Part shown: piece after piece, positions 47,946-56,914 of the stretch
How the letters are laid out: the number at the start of each line of letters is the position of its first letter
How positions within the stretch are numbered: the first letter of the stretch is position 1
Assembly (NCBI RefSeq): GCF_018131225.1
Contig: NZ_JAFCMM010000003.1
Coordinates: 124,001-188,000, forward strand
DNA length: 64,000 nucleotides
DNA from: Bradyrhizobium sp. U87765 SZCCT0048
GTDB taxonomy: Bacteria > Pseudomonadota > Alphaproteobacteria > Rhizobiales > Xanthobacteraceae
Direction: 5' to 3'
Position numbers and translations under genes: made by a program
Notes under the pieces: model-generated
Database searches by the model: none
What the model was told of the DNA's origin: nothing
The model's input: only the letters and a program-made list of their open reading frames with translations

Positions 47946-50234
47946 CTATGCCGCCGCGACCGTCGGGTGGCCGTCGTCCAGCGGATCGGCCGGGCCGCTC
48001 AGCATCGTGACGCCGAGGAAGCCGGTGGCGCGGAGCTGCTCCGCCATGAACGCACGGGCATCGGCATCCATGGCCGGATCCGGGATCACGATGGCCTGGG
48101 CATCGGTCGACAGCAGCGTCGCCGGCAGGTCGACGGCAGTACCGGCGTCGAGCACCACATGATCGTAGACGCGCAGCAGCGCATCGATCGCGAGCGCGAG
48201 CCGCGGCGACTGCAGCAGCGTGCGATCCTTCGAGGCCCGGCCGGCACCGACGAGATGCACCTGCGACAGGCGATCCCGCGAAATGATCTGGCCGAAGCTC
48301 GCGGATCCCAGCATCAGGTCGGACAAGCCCGGCGCCATGGGGTCGCTGGAGACCGCACCGACCGTCGGCGACGACAGCGACAGCTCGACCATCACCACCT
48401 TGCCCTTGCGCGACAGCAGCCGCGCCAGCGTCAGCGCCGTCAGGGTGACGCTCTCGTTCTGGCCGACGCCGATCATGGTGATCTTGCGGGCCGACACGCC
48501 GGCCGCCTGCAGGTCGCGGGCAACACGCTCGATCTCGGGCACCGGCGCGGCAAGATGGGGATGCGACACCGGCGGACGCGGCACCGGCGGCGGCAGGGTC
48601 ATGCCCGGCGCAGGGGCCGGCTGCACATGCATCTGCAGCGACAGCGTTCGCGACGACATGATCCCGGTGAAGCGCGGCTCGCTGATCAATGCGGGCGCGG
48701 CGGCGGCGCCGGCGTCCTCGGCGACAGAGCGCGGCGCGGTCATGCGCAGCAGTTCGCCCGAAGCGATCGAGCCGGCCGACAGCATCAGCGTCGCCAGCGT
48801 CGCGATCAGCACGATCGGCATCTTCTTCGGATAGGCCGGCACGTTGGTGACGATGGCGCGCGAGATGATGCGACCGTCGCTCGGGCCGGTGTCGATGCTC
48901 TCGCGGGCGGTCGCCTCGCGGTACTTGGCGAGATAGGATTCCAGCAGATCGCGCTGCGCCTTGGCCTCGCGCTCCAGCGCCCGAAGCTGCACGTCCTGCC
49001 CATTGGTCGAGGACGCCTGCCGCTTCATCTGGTCGAGGCTCGCGGTCAGACTGTCGACCCGCGCGCCGGCGATGCGCGCATCGTTTTCCAGCGAGCGCGA
49101 GATCTTGCTGGCCTCGTCGCGCAACTGGCGGTCGAGATCGCCGATCTGCGCCTTCAGCTCCTTGATCCGGGGATGGCCGTCGAGCAGCGTCGAGGACTGT
49201 TCGGCGAGCTGGCCCTGCAGGGTGATGCGCTGCTCTGTCAGACGACGCACCAGCTCGGAATTGAGGACTTCCGACGCCTCGATGGGACGGCCGCTCTGCA
49301 GCATCTCGCGGATCAGCCGCGCCTTGGATTCGGCATCCGACTTCTGCGCCCGCGCGCTGGTCAGCTGGCTGTTGATCTCGCCGAGCTGCTGGTTGGACAG
49401 CGTGGTGTTGTTGGTGCCGACGAACAGGCTCGACTTCGAGCGGAAATCTTCGACCTTCGCCTCGGACTCCGCCACCTTCTGGCGCAGGCCGTCGATCTCG
49501 CCGGACAACCACTGGCCGGCGGAGCGCGCCTGATTCTGCTTCGCTGCCTGCTGCAGCACGAGATAGCCGTTGGCGATGGAATTGGCGACGCGCGCGGCGA
49601 GATCGGGATCCTGCGACTGGAATTCGACCGCGATGACCCGCGACTTGTCGACGGCGAACGCCGCGAGGCGCTCGTAGTAGGCGTCGAGCACGCGCTCTTC
49701 GGGCGTCATCTTGAAGGGATCGCGAATGATGCCGAACAGCGCCAGCAGCGACTTCAGCGGCGAGATGCCCTTGAGCACCGGATCGAATTCCGGCCGCTCG
49801 GCGAGCTTGTTCTCCTTGATGACGTCGCGGGCGAGATCGCGCGACAGCACGAGCTGCACCTGGCTGGTCACCGCCTCCGGATCGAGCGCGGTGCGCTCCT
49901 CCGCGCGCTCGCCGTTCGGCCGCAGGAAGACGTTCTCACGCCCGTCGATCAGGATGCGCGCCTCCGACTTGTAGCGCGGCGTCACCAGATTGACGGCGAC
50001 GATCGACAGCACAGCGGCGAGCAGCGTCGGTCCGAGGATCCAGTACTTGCGCCGCAGCAGCGCCTGGCCGATCACGCGAAGGTCGAGCCCATCCGGCTCG
50101 ACAACGGCCATCGCCTCCCTGGCGGCCGCGCCCCTGGCCGGCGCGAAGGCCGCCTGCGTCGAACTGTTTGCGGATGCCGCGGCCACATCGGCCGGCGCTG
50201 CCTCGGCTTCACGACGCCAGAACGCCAAACGCAT
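47946..50234 (-). CDS. Exopolysaccharide chain-length/export protein (Wzz + BY-kinase-like, nucleotide site degenerate)
   Basis: 762 residues from the ATG at 50234 (MRLAFWRREAE). Inner-membrane co-polymerase that sets chain length and links to the outer-membrane exporter. Helix 1 at about 64-82, a long periplasmic coiled-coil domain (RYKSEARILID to QLRALEREAKAQRDLLESYL), helix 2 at about 470-490 after NVPAYPKKMP. The cytoplasmic part aligns with BY-kinases, but Walker A is GVGQNESVT (no GKS/T) at about 589-597, Walker A' is VELSLSSP in place of IDADLRRP, and no terminal Tyr cluster exists. Kinase activity is therefore unlikely. Divergent from the export lipoprotein gene. Confidence 0.88.
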   Translation of the reverse strand: MRLAFWRREAEAAPADVAAASANSSTQAAFAPARGAAAREAMAVVEPDGLDLRVIGQALLRRKYWILGPTLLAAVLSIVAVNLVTPRYKSEARILIDGRENVFLRPNGERAEERTALDPEAVTSQVQLVLSRDLARDVIKENKLAERPEFDPVLKGISPLKSLLALFGIIRDPFKMTPEERVLDAYYERLAAFAVDKSRVIAVEFQSQDPDLAARVANSIANGYLVLQQAAKQNQARSAGQWLSGEIDGLRQKVAESEAKVEDFRSKSSLFVGTNNTTLSNQQLGEINSQLTSARAQKSDAESKARLIREMLQSGRPIEASEVLNSELVRRLTEQRITLQGQLAEQSSTLLDGHPRIKELKAQIGDLDRQLRDEASKISRSLENDARIAGARVDSLTASLDQMKRQASSTNGQDVQLRALEREAKAQRDLLESYLAKYREATARESIDTGPSDGRIISRAIVTNVPAYPKKMPIVLIATLATLMLSAGSIASGELLRMTAPRSVAEDAGAAAAPALISEPRFTGIMSSRTLSLQMHVQPAPAPGMTLPPPVPRPPVSHPHLAAPVPEIERVARDLQAAGVSARKITMIGVGQNESVTLTALTLARLLSRKGKVVMVELSLSSPTVGAVSSDPMAPGLSDLMLGSASFGQIISRDRLSQVHLVGAGRASKDRTLLQSPRLALAIDALLRVYDHVVLDAGTAVDLPATLLSTDAQAIVIPDPAMDADARAFMAEQLRATGFLGVTMLSGPADPLDDGHPTVAAA

Positions 50235-50455
50235 TGAAGACTCCCACTCGCGCAACACCGGGGACTCACCCCGACCGCGGCGATTACAATCCATTATGGT
50301 TGCTGGCGCGTTAATTTGAGACTCTCGCGCCGCACCGCAACGGCCGGACGGCCGCGCGCAACCGGCGTATGGCGCAAAGTGATTTTGGTGTCAGAGCACC
50401 GCGGCATCACGCTTTGTTAACCATGGAAGCCCTTAATCGGCGCATACTTTTTGTG

Positions 50456-51082
50456 ATGGATTCTCCGATGCGGGCTGCCCGCGCACTCATTCTCAGCTGG
50501 TTCGCCGCACTCGCGTTGTCGGGGTGCATGACCGTACCGCCGCTGGCAGACGCCGGCGGGCCACAGCAGCTCGCCTATGGCGCCCCGGACGCCGTGGCAA
50601 CGCCGGTGGCCTTCGCGCCCAGCGCCGAATATCGTCTCGATGGCGGCGACCGGCTGCGCATCGTGATCTACGGCCAGGACGGCCTCACCAATTCCTATGC
50701 GGTCGATGCCGGAGGCGCCATCACCATGCCGCTGGTCGGCACCGTGCGCGCCCGCGGCCTGACGCCGGCCGAGCTTGCCCGCGCCATCACCGCCAGGCTG
50801 CGCGCCGGCTACATCCGCGAGCCCTATGTCGCTGTCGAGGTCGAAGCCTATCGTCCGTTCTTCATCCTCGGCGAAGTGACGGCGCCGGGCCAGTATCCCT
50901 ACGTGCCCAACATGACGGTCGAGAGCGCGGTGGCGATCGCCGGCGGCTTCTCGCCGCGCGCCCAGAAGGCCTCCGTCGAACTCACCCGGACCGACCGCAC
51001 CGGCGCGGTCCGCGCCGCGGTGCCGCTCGGCACCCTCATGCGGCCCGGCGACACGGTCGTCGTCGGCGAGCGCTGGTTCTGA
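50456..51082 (+). CDS. Polysaccharide export lipoprotein (Wza-like)
   Basis: Outer-membrane pore subunit for exopolysaccharide, about 208 residues from the ATG at 50456; an ATG at 50468 is equally possible and no good ribosome site is seen for either. The N terminus is a lipoprotein signal ending in ALSGCMTV, so Cys is lipidated. EYRLDGGDRLRIVIYGQDGLTNSYAVDAGGAITMPLVGTVRARGLTPAEL is the Poly_export domain and RPFFILGEVTAPGQYPYVPNMTVESAVAIAGG one SLBB domain. It is shorter than E. coli Wza and lacks its C-terminal helix. The glycosyltransferase gene starts 2 bases after its stop. Confidence 0.9.
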   Translation: MDSPMRAARALILSWFAALALSGCMTVPPLADAGGPQQLAYGAPDAVATPVAFAPSAEYRLDGGDRLRIVIYGQDGLTNSYAVDAGGAITMPLVGTVRARGLTPAELARAITARLRAGYIREPYVAVEVEAYRPFFILGEVTAPGQYPYVPNMTVESAVAIAGGFSPRAQKASVELTRTDRTGAVRAAVPLGTLMRPGDTVVVGERWF

Positions 51083-51084
51083 AC

Positions 51085-52218
51085 ATGCCCCTCACCCAAG
51101 ACCAGCCGCTGCGCATCCTCCACGCGGTGCGCGCGCCTGTCGGCGGGATCATCCGCCACATCCTCGATCTCGCCAACGGCCAGGCCGAGCGAGGCCACGC
51201 CGTCGGCATTGTCGCCGACAGCCTCACGGGCGGCGAACGCGCCGAGGCGGCTCTGGCCGAGATCGCGCCGCGCCTGACGCTCGGGGTTCACCGCATTGCG
51301 ATGCGCCGCCCGCCGCACCCCACCGACCTGATCGTGTGGACGCGCTTCAGCGCGCTGGCGCGGCGGCTGCGTCCGGACGTGCTGCACGGCCACGGCGCCA
51401 AGGCCGGCGTATTCGTGCGCTCGGGCCCCGCTCCCAGGCACGCCATCCGCGTCTACACCCCTCACGGCGGCTCGCTGCATTTTCCGACCGACACGGTCGA
51501 AGGCAGGGTCTACGCCTGGCTCGAGCGCGCGCTCATGAACCGCACCGAGCTGTTCCTGTTCGAGAGCGCGTTCGCCCGCGACACCTACCAGAACCGCATC
51601 GGCAAGCCGGCCGGTCTCGTGCACTGCGTATTCAACGGCGTTACCGCCGGCGAGTTCGATCCGGTCACAACCGCGACCGATGCCACCGACGTCGTCTATG
51701 TCGGCGAATTCCGCCACATCAAGGGCGCCGACCTGCTGATCGACGCGGTGGCGCGGCTGCGCGCCGCCCATCATCCGGTGACGCTGACGCTGGGCGGGGA
51801 CGGCGAGGAGACCGCGGCGCTGAAGGCGCAGGTCGAGCGCCTCAAGCTCGGCAACGCCGTGCGTTTTGCCGGCCACGTCAAGGCGCGCTACGGCTTCGCG
51901 CAGGGCCGCCTGCTGGTGGTGCCGTCGCGCGGCGATTCCATGCCCTATGTGGTGATCGAGGCCGGCGCCGCCGGAGTTCCGATGATTGCAGCGAAGGTCG
52001 GCGGCATTCCGGAAATTTTTGGAGAATATGCATCCGGCCTGTTCGCCGGCAGCGACGTAGCGGCGATGGCCAGCGCCATCGAAAACGCCCTCAGGGATCC
52101 TGCCACCACACAGCAGCGCGCCCGCGATCTGCGCGAGCGCATCCACGCCCACTTCTCGCAGAACGCGATGGTCGAGGGCGTCCTCGCGGGATACCGAGAA
52201 GCGTTCGCAAAACGTTAA
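51085..52218 (+). CDS. Glycosyltransferase family 4
   Basis: GT-B retaining glycosyltransferase, 377 residues from the ATG at 51085; a longer open frame reaching back through the export gene is in another reading frame of that gene and is rejected. The acceptor half has LRILHAVRAPVGGIIRHILDLANGQAERGH and DVLHGHGAKAGVFVRSGP. The donor half has VVYVGEFRHIKGADLLIDAV, LTLGGDGEE and the EX7E-like segment SRGDSMPYVVIEAGAAGVPMIAAKVGGIPEI. It adds a sugar to the lipid-linked repeat unit; the sugar is not predictable. Confidence 0.9.
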   Translation: MPLTQDQPLRILHAVRAPVGGIIRHILDLANGQAERGHAVGIVADSLTGGERAEAALAEIAPRLTLGVHRIAMRRPPHPTDLIVWTRFSALARRLRPDVLHGHGAKAGVFVRSGPAPRHAIRVYTPHGGSLHFPTDTVEGRVYAWLERALMNRTELFLFESAFARDTYQNRIGKPAGLVHCVFNGVTAGEFDPVTTATDATDVVYVGEFRHIKGADLLIDAVARLRAAHHPVTLTLGGDGEETAALKAQVERLKLGNAVRFAGHVKARYGFAQGRLLVVPSRGDSMPYVVIEAGAAGVPMIAAKVGGIPEIFGEYASGLFAGSDVAAMASAIENALRDPATTQQRARDLRERIHAHFSQNAMVEGVLAGYREAFAKR

Positions 52219-52366
52219 CCAAGCCTTTCCCCAATAACGAATTTTTCCGATTTGTCCGGTAAGCGAGAGTGTGTGGCATCCCGCCGCGCATTAGCTATGC
52301 CAGAAGGCCCGGCCCCGGCGTCAGATCGCGCGGGCCAGGCCGCTGGCAGCAACCAGACATATTGCC

Positions 52367-53914
52367 GTGGAACCGATCGACGCACGCTCGCTTATCGACG
52401 CCGCCAGCGCGGCGCCCACCGTGATGGTCAATGGCGTCCCCCGTGTCGAGCGCCGGCGGCGCCTGACGCCCGCGGCGCTCGCCGTCGCCAACGAAAAAGT
52501 CCGCTCCGCCGTTTCGCCGATCGTCATCACCGGCATGGTACGGCTCGCCGATTTCGCCCTCATCACCCTCAGCGGCCTCGCCGTCTACTGCGCCTATGTC
52601 CTGCGTGGCACCAGCTTCTCCTGGATGTACGTGTTCGCGATCCTGGCGGTCGCGCTGGTGGCGGTCATCAGCTTCCAGGCCGCCGACATCTACGAGATCG
52701 AGGTCTTCCGCAGCCGGCGGCTGCAGCTGACGCGGATGATCTCGTCCTGGTGTCTCGTCTTCCTGCTGTTCATGGGCGCCTCGTTCCTCGCCAAGCTAGG
52801 CGGTGAGGTATCGCGGGTGTGGCTGTCGGTTTTCTTCCTCACCGGCCTCATCGCGCTCGCCGCCGAACGCCTCGTGGTGCGCTCGCTGGTGCGCGGCTGG
52901 GCACGCGAGGGCCGGCTCGACCGCCGCACGGTGGTGGTCGGCGCTGACGCCAATGGCGAGCAGCTCATCACCGCGCTCAACGCCCAGGAGGATTCCGACC
53001 TCAAGATCCTCGGCTTGTTCGACGACCGTGGCGACAGCCGCGCCCAGAACACCTGCGCGGGCCTGCCCAAGCTCGGTAAGGTCGACGACATCGTCGAGTT
53101 CGCCCGCCGCACCCGTGTCGACCTAGTGCTGTTCGCACTGCCGATCTCGGCGGAAACGCGCATCCTCGAAATGCTCAAGAAGCTGTGGGTGCTGCCCGTC
53201 GACATCCGCCTGTCGGCGCACACCAACCAGTTGCGCTTCCGTCCCCGCTCCTACTCCTATCTCGGCGACGTGCCGACGCTGCACGTGTTCGAGCAGCCGA
53301 TCACCGACTGGGACCTGGTGATGAAGTGGCTGTTCGACCATGTCGTCGGCGCGCTGCTCTTGCTGGCGCTGTCGCCGGTGCTGGCGCTGGTGGCGCTGGC
53401 GATCAAGCTCGACAGCCCGGGGCCGGTGCTGTTCCGCCAGAAGCGCTTCGGCTTCAACAACGAGCGTATTGACGTCTACAAGTTCCGCTCACTCTTCCAC
53501 CACCAGGCCGACCCGACGGCCTCCAAGGTGGTGACCAAGAACGATCCACGCGTCACCCGCGTCGGCCGCTTCATTCGCAAGAGCAGCCTCGACGAGCTGC
53601 CGCAGCTGTTCAACGTCGTGTTCAAGGGCAACCTGTCGCTGGTCGGCCCGCGCCCCCACGCGGTACAGGGCAAGCTGCAGAACCGCCTGTTCGACGAGAC
53701 CGTCGACGGCTATTTCGCCCGCCACCGTGTCAAGCCGGGCATCACCGGCTGGGCTCAGATCAACGGCTGGCGCGGCGAGATCGACAACGAGGAAAAGATC
53801 CAGAAGCGCGTCGAGTTCGACCTCTACTACATCGAGAACTGGTCGGTGCTGTTCGATCTCTACATCCTCGCCAAGACGCCGCTGGCACTGCTGAAGACCG
53901 AGAACGCCTACTGA
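52367..53914 (+). CDS. Undecaprenyl-phosphate sugar-1-phosphate transferase (WcaJ/WbaP type)
   Basis: Initiating enzyme of exopolysaccharide repeat-unit synthesis, 515 residues; the start is a GTG at 52367 and is not certain. Four N-terminal helices (about 48-170), a CoA_binding_3/Rossmann-like soluble part (RRTVVVGADANGEQLITAL ... LKILGLFDDRGD), a fifth membrane segment near 330, and the catalytic Bac_transf domain: GPVLFRQKRFGFNNERIDVYKFRS, DPRVTRVGRFIRKSSLDELPQLFNVVFKGNLSLVGPRPHA, KPGITGWAQINGWRGE. The EPS-sugar transferase family usually moves glucose or galactose phosphate. Confidence 0.93.
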   Translation: MEPIDARSLIDAASAAPTVMVNGVPRVERRRRLTPAALAVANEKVRSAVSPIVITGMVRLADFALITLSGLAVYCAYVLRGTSFSWMYVFAILAVALVAVISFQAADIYEIEVFRSRRLQLTRMISSWCLVFLLFMGASFLAKLGGEVSRVWLSVFFLTGLIALAAERLVVRSLVRGWAREGRLDRRTVVVGADANGEQLITALNAQEDSDLKILGLFDDRGDSRAQNTCAGLPKLGKVDDIVEFARRTRVDLVLFALPISAETRILEMLKKLWVLPVDIRLSAHTNQLRFRPRSYSYLGDVPTLHVFEQPITDWDLVMKWLFDHVVGALLLLALSPVLALVALAIKLDSPGPVLFRQKRFGFNNERIDVYKFRSLFHHQADPTASKVVTKNDPRVTRVGRFIRKSSLDELPQLFNVVFKGNLSLVGPRPHAVQGKLQNRLFDETVDGYFARHRVKPGITGWAQINGWRGEIDNEEKIQKRVEFDLYYIENWSVLFDLYILAKTPLALLKTENAY

Positions 53915-54015
53915 TGGACCGCTCCGGCCGCGGTGCGGCCGGCGCCGATGGATCGAGACGACGACGGACGCGGACGGCGCGCCCGCAGCTTGCGTAACAC
54001 GAGTACCAGAGTTCC

Positions 54016-55272
54016 ATGGCGTACAGCGCGACGGCCCCTGTTGTCGTTCGAGCCCCCCAGGCGGTGCCGGGGGTCAACGCCGTGCAGCTCGCGCTGATGT
54101 GGCTCGCTGGCATTTCCGGCAGCGTCGTGATCATCGAGCCGAGCCCTTACGAACTCGTGGTCGTCGCCTCGCTGGCGTTCTTCGCCATCACCGGCCTGCG
54201 GCTGCGAATGCCGTTCGTGCCGCTGATGCTGTTCCTGTTCCTGATCAACATCGGTTACACGATCTGTGCCGCGTACCTCATGGACGAGAGCAAGATCGTC
54301 AACTGGATCCTGACCTCCTGGTACATGGCGATCTCGGCGGTATTCTTCGCCATGGTGTTCGCGCAGGATACCGCCGCGCGCATCACCGCATTCCGCCGTG
54401 GTCTGATCGCCGGCGCGCTCATCGCCTCGCTGACCGGCATCATCGGCTATTTCCATCTCGTGCCCGGCCGTCCCGAGGCATTCACGCTGTACAGCCGCGC
54501 CGCCGGCACCTTCAAGGATCCGAACGTGCTCGGCGCATTCCTGATCCTGCCCGCGCTGTTCGTGCTGCAGAGCGTGCTGACCGACCGTTTCGGCAAGGCG
54601 GCGCGCAGCACCATTATCTTCGGCATCATCGCCCTCGGCGTACTGCTGTCGTTCTCCCGCGCGGCATGGGGCCAACTGGTGTTCACCGCCGCACTGCTGC
54701 TGGTGCTGATGTACATCACGAGCCCATCGAAGACCCAGCGCGCCCGCCTCGTCATCCTCGCGGTGGTCGGCGTCGCGGCGGCCGTGCTCGCGGTAGCAGT
54801 GCTGCTGTCGTTCGACTCGATCGGGAACCTGTTCAAGGAGCGCGCCGCGTTCGAGCAGAGCTACGACGCCGGCCGGTTCGGCCGGTTCGGCCGCTACGTG
54901 CTCGGCGCGCAGATGGCGCTCGACCTGCCGCTCGGCATCGGCCCGCTGCAGTTCACCAAGTACTTCCCCGAAGACACCCACAACTCCTATCTCAACGCCT
55001 TCATGTCGGGCGGCTGGATTTCCGGCATCTTCTTCCCGTCGCTGGTGTTCACCACCGTGATCCTCGGCTTCCGCCACATCTTCGCACGCGTGCCCTGGCA
55101 GCAGGCTTATCTCGCGGTGTTCGCCGCCTTCCTCGGCACGGTCGGCGAGAGCTTCATCATCGACGTCGACCACTGGCGCCACTTCTGGATGATGCTCGGC
55201 GCGATGTGGGGCATGTTCGTCGCCGCGTGGCAATATGCCGCGGCGCGCGGGAGCGCTTCACCCGCTCGATAA
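54016..55272 (+). CDS. O-antigen ligase / Wzy-like polymerase membrane protein
   Basis: 418 residues, 10-12 hydrophobic helices. The Wzy_C/O-antigen ligase signature is the large periplasmic loop after helix 9 with YDAGRFGRFGRYVLGAQMALDLPLGIGPLQFTKYFPEDTHNSYLNAFMSGGWISG, containing the conserved His (DTHNSYLN). RAAGTFKDPNVLGAFLILPAL and LLSFSRAAWGQLV are also typical. In an EPS cluster it most likely polymerises repeat units. It follows the sugar-phosphate transferase gene by about 100 bases. Confidence 0.9.
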   Translation: MAYSATAPVVVRAPQAVPGVNAVQLALMWLAGISGSVVIIEPSPYELVVVASLAFFAITGLRLRMPFVPLMLFLFLINIGYTICAAYLMDESKIVNWILTSWYMAISAVFFAMVFAQDTAARITAFRRGLIAGALIASLTGIIGYFHLVPGRPEAFTLYSRAAGTFKDPNVLGAFLILPALFVLQSVLTDRFGKAARSTIIFGIIALGVLLSFSRAAWGQLVFTAALLLVLMYITSPSKTQRARLVILAVVGVAAAVLAVAVLLSFDSIGNLFKERAAFEQSYDAGRFGRFGRYVLGAQMALDLPLGIGPLQFTKYFPEDTHNSYLNAFMSGGWISGIFFPSLVFTTVILGFRHIFARVPWQQAYLAVFAAFLGTVGESFIIDVDHWRHFWMMLGAMWGMFVAAWQYAAARGSASPAR

Positions 55273-55296
55273 ATTCCGACTTCGGTCAGGATGAAA

Positions 55297-55320
55297 ACCG
55301 GTACTGATCCGTATACCGGT
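55297..55320. promoter_or_regulatory. Inverted repeat directly before the ECF sigma start
   Basis: ACCGGTA (55297-55303), ten bases, TACCGGT (55314-55320). The right arm ends two bases before the ATG at 55323. No Shine-Dalgarno sequence is seen, so the repeat occupies the place of the ribosome site. Confidence 0.5.
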
Positions 55321-55322
55321 TG

Positions 55323-55859
55323 ATGAGCACATTGGGGCGTCATGACATCGTCGGATCGCTGGGGGCCCTGCAGCGCTATGCGCGGGCGCTGACGCGGGAC
55401 GACGCGCGCGCCGAAGACCTCGTTCACGACACGCTGCTGCGCGCCATCGAACGCAGCGCAACATACCGCGCCGGCGAGAACCTCACCAACTGGCTGCGCG
55501 CCATCCTGCACAATACCTTCATCGACCAGCGCCGCCGCGCCACCGCGGACGCACGCCATCTGCGCCATGCCGCGACGCAAGCGGACACCGCCGCGCCGCC
55601 CGACCAGGAAAGCCGCCTGCAGCTGCGCGAGGTGTCGCGCCGGTTCGACAGCTTGCCGGAAGAGCAGCGCGCCGCGCTCTACCTCGTCGTCGTCGAGGAC
55701 ATGAGCTACCGCGACGCAGCAGACCTTCTCGGCATCCCGCTCGGCACACTGATGTCCCGCATCGGCCGGGCGCGCGAAGCCCTGCGCGCCGCCGACGATC
55801 CCGCCGCCGCACCACCGGCCAGAACCAATCTCCGCCTCCTGAGGAGCGACCATGGCTGA
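55323..55859 (+). CDS. ECF-type RNA polymerase sigma factor
   Basis: 178 residues from the ATG at 55323 (a TTG is one codon earlier). Region sigma-2 includes LQRYARALTRDDARAEDLVHDTLLRAIE and NLTNWLRAILHNTFIDQRRR; region sigma-4 is FDSLPEEQRAALYLVVVEDMSYRDAADLLGIPLGTLMSRIGRAREALR, a standard DNA-binding helix-turn-helix. No sigma-3, hence group IV. Its 3' end overlaps the downstream anti-sigma gene by 8 bases, so the two are translated together. The promoters it reads are not known; the adjacent EPS cluster is a candidate target. Confidence 0.92.
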   Translation: MSTLGRHDIVGSLGALQRYARALTRDDARAEDLVHDTLLRAIERSATYRAGENLTNWLRAILHNTFIDQRRRATADARHLRHAATQADTAAPPDQESRLQLREVSRRFDSLPEEQRAALYLVVVEDMSYRDAADLLGIPLGTLMSRIGRAREALRAADDPAAAPPARTNLRLLRSDHG

Positions 55860-56583
55860 CCCGATCGGCGCCGATGACCTCAACGCCTATGTCGACGACC
55901 AGCTCGATCCCGCACGGCGGATTGCGGTCGCAGCCTATCTCGCCGACCATCCCGACGCCGCCGCGCAGGTGTTCGCCGACATCCATGCCCGCGGTGCACT
56001 GAAGCTCGCGTTGGCGCCGCCGCAGGCCGAGCCGGCCGCGCGGCTCGTCACGGCCGCACGGCGGCTGGAGCGCCGCCTGCAGATGAAGAACGTGCGGCAC
56101 TGGGCGGCGCGCGCCGCCGCGGTCGTCGCCCTGATCGGCATCGGCTGGTACGCCCACTGGCAGGCCGGCGCCTTCACCATTCCGGACAACGACGACACCC
56201 CCGCCTTCGTGGTCGACGCCGTGCACGCCTACCGCACCCATCTGGCGCGGGCACAGGCCCGCATGAACGACGCCGAGGAGGTGTTTTCGCGGACGCAGAT
56301 CGCAATGCCGCGGCTCAGGGACGACTGGCGGCTGTCCGACGTGCAGACGTATCCGTCTAACAGCGGCGCCAGCATCGAGGCGACGCTGGTCGCCGGCGAG
56401 CTCGGCCAGTTGTCGCTGTTCGCGACCCGCACCGCCCAGGACCATTCGATCCGGCCGACGGTGTCGCGCTCGGAAAGCGAGACCACCGTGTACTGGCAAC
56501 ACGGCTCGACGTTCTACGCGCTGACCGGCAACCGTCCGGAGAAGGTCATGCGCATCATCGCCGACACGCTGATGAAGGGCTGA
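55852..56583 (+). CDS. Anti-sigma factor, single membrane helix, no zinc motif
   Basis: 243 residues. The N-terminal cytoplasmic part (DLNAYVDDQLDPARRIAVAAYLADHPDAAAQV) matches alphaproteobacterial anti-sigma domains but has no HxxxCxxC zinc motif. One membrane helix near 82-101 (WAARAAAVVALIGIGWYAHW) is followed by a periplasmic domain of about 140 residues with no known fold. It is encoded with and overlaps the sigma factor, so it should hold that factor at the membrane until a periplasmic signal is received. Confidence 0.85.
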   Translation: MADPIGADDLNAYVDDQLDPARRIAVAAYLADHPDAAAQVFADIHARGALKLALAPPQAEPAARLVTAARRLERRLQMKNVRHWAARAAAVVALIGIGWYAHWQAGAFTIPDNDDTPAFVVDAVHAYRTHLARAQARMNDAEEVFSRTQIAMPRLRDDWRLSDVQTYPSNSGASIEATLVAGELGQLSLFATRTAQDHSIRPTVSRSESETTVYWQHGSTFYALTGNRPEKVMRIIADTLMKG

Positions 56584-56615
56584 CGCCGGCTGCGCCGGCC
56601 GCGGAGGATCACGCC

Positions 56616-56831
56616 ATGCCGACAGCGCTTCCCGCTCGCCGCCGTGCACCGGCCGATTTCGCCGTGCTGCATCTGGTGATAGTGCCGCTGGCGATGCTGC
56701 TGCTATCGACGCTGCTACATGGCGAGGAGATTACCGTGACGACCGTCCTGCGCACGCTGCTGCGCGGGGCCGAGGCAATAGCAGAAGCCGAACTCGGATT
56801 CGGCCGGGGGTGGATGATCGGACACATCTGA
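56616..56831 (+). CDS. Possible small membrane protein
   Basis: 71 residues after a good ribosome site (GGAGGATCACGCC-ATG). One hydrophobic helix at about 18-35 (VLHLVIVPLAMLLLSTLL) follows a basic, Ala/Arg-rich N terminus. No similarity is recognised. It lies between the anti-sigma gene (33 bases downstream of its stop) and the antiporter gene, and could be a third member of the sigma operon. The remaining bases of the 331-base gap 56584-56914 hold only the antiporter leader. Confidence 0.4.
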   Translation: MPTALPARRRAPADFAVLHLVIVPLAMLLLSTLLHGEEITVTTVLRTLLRGAEAIAEAELGFGRGWMIGHI

Positions 56832-56914
56832 CCACAACACGGGACGCCGGCGACAAGCCGCGCGCCTCGCCAGCAAAAAACGCCCGCCAGGGCGATGAAG
56901 GGGAGCAAGCAACG

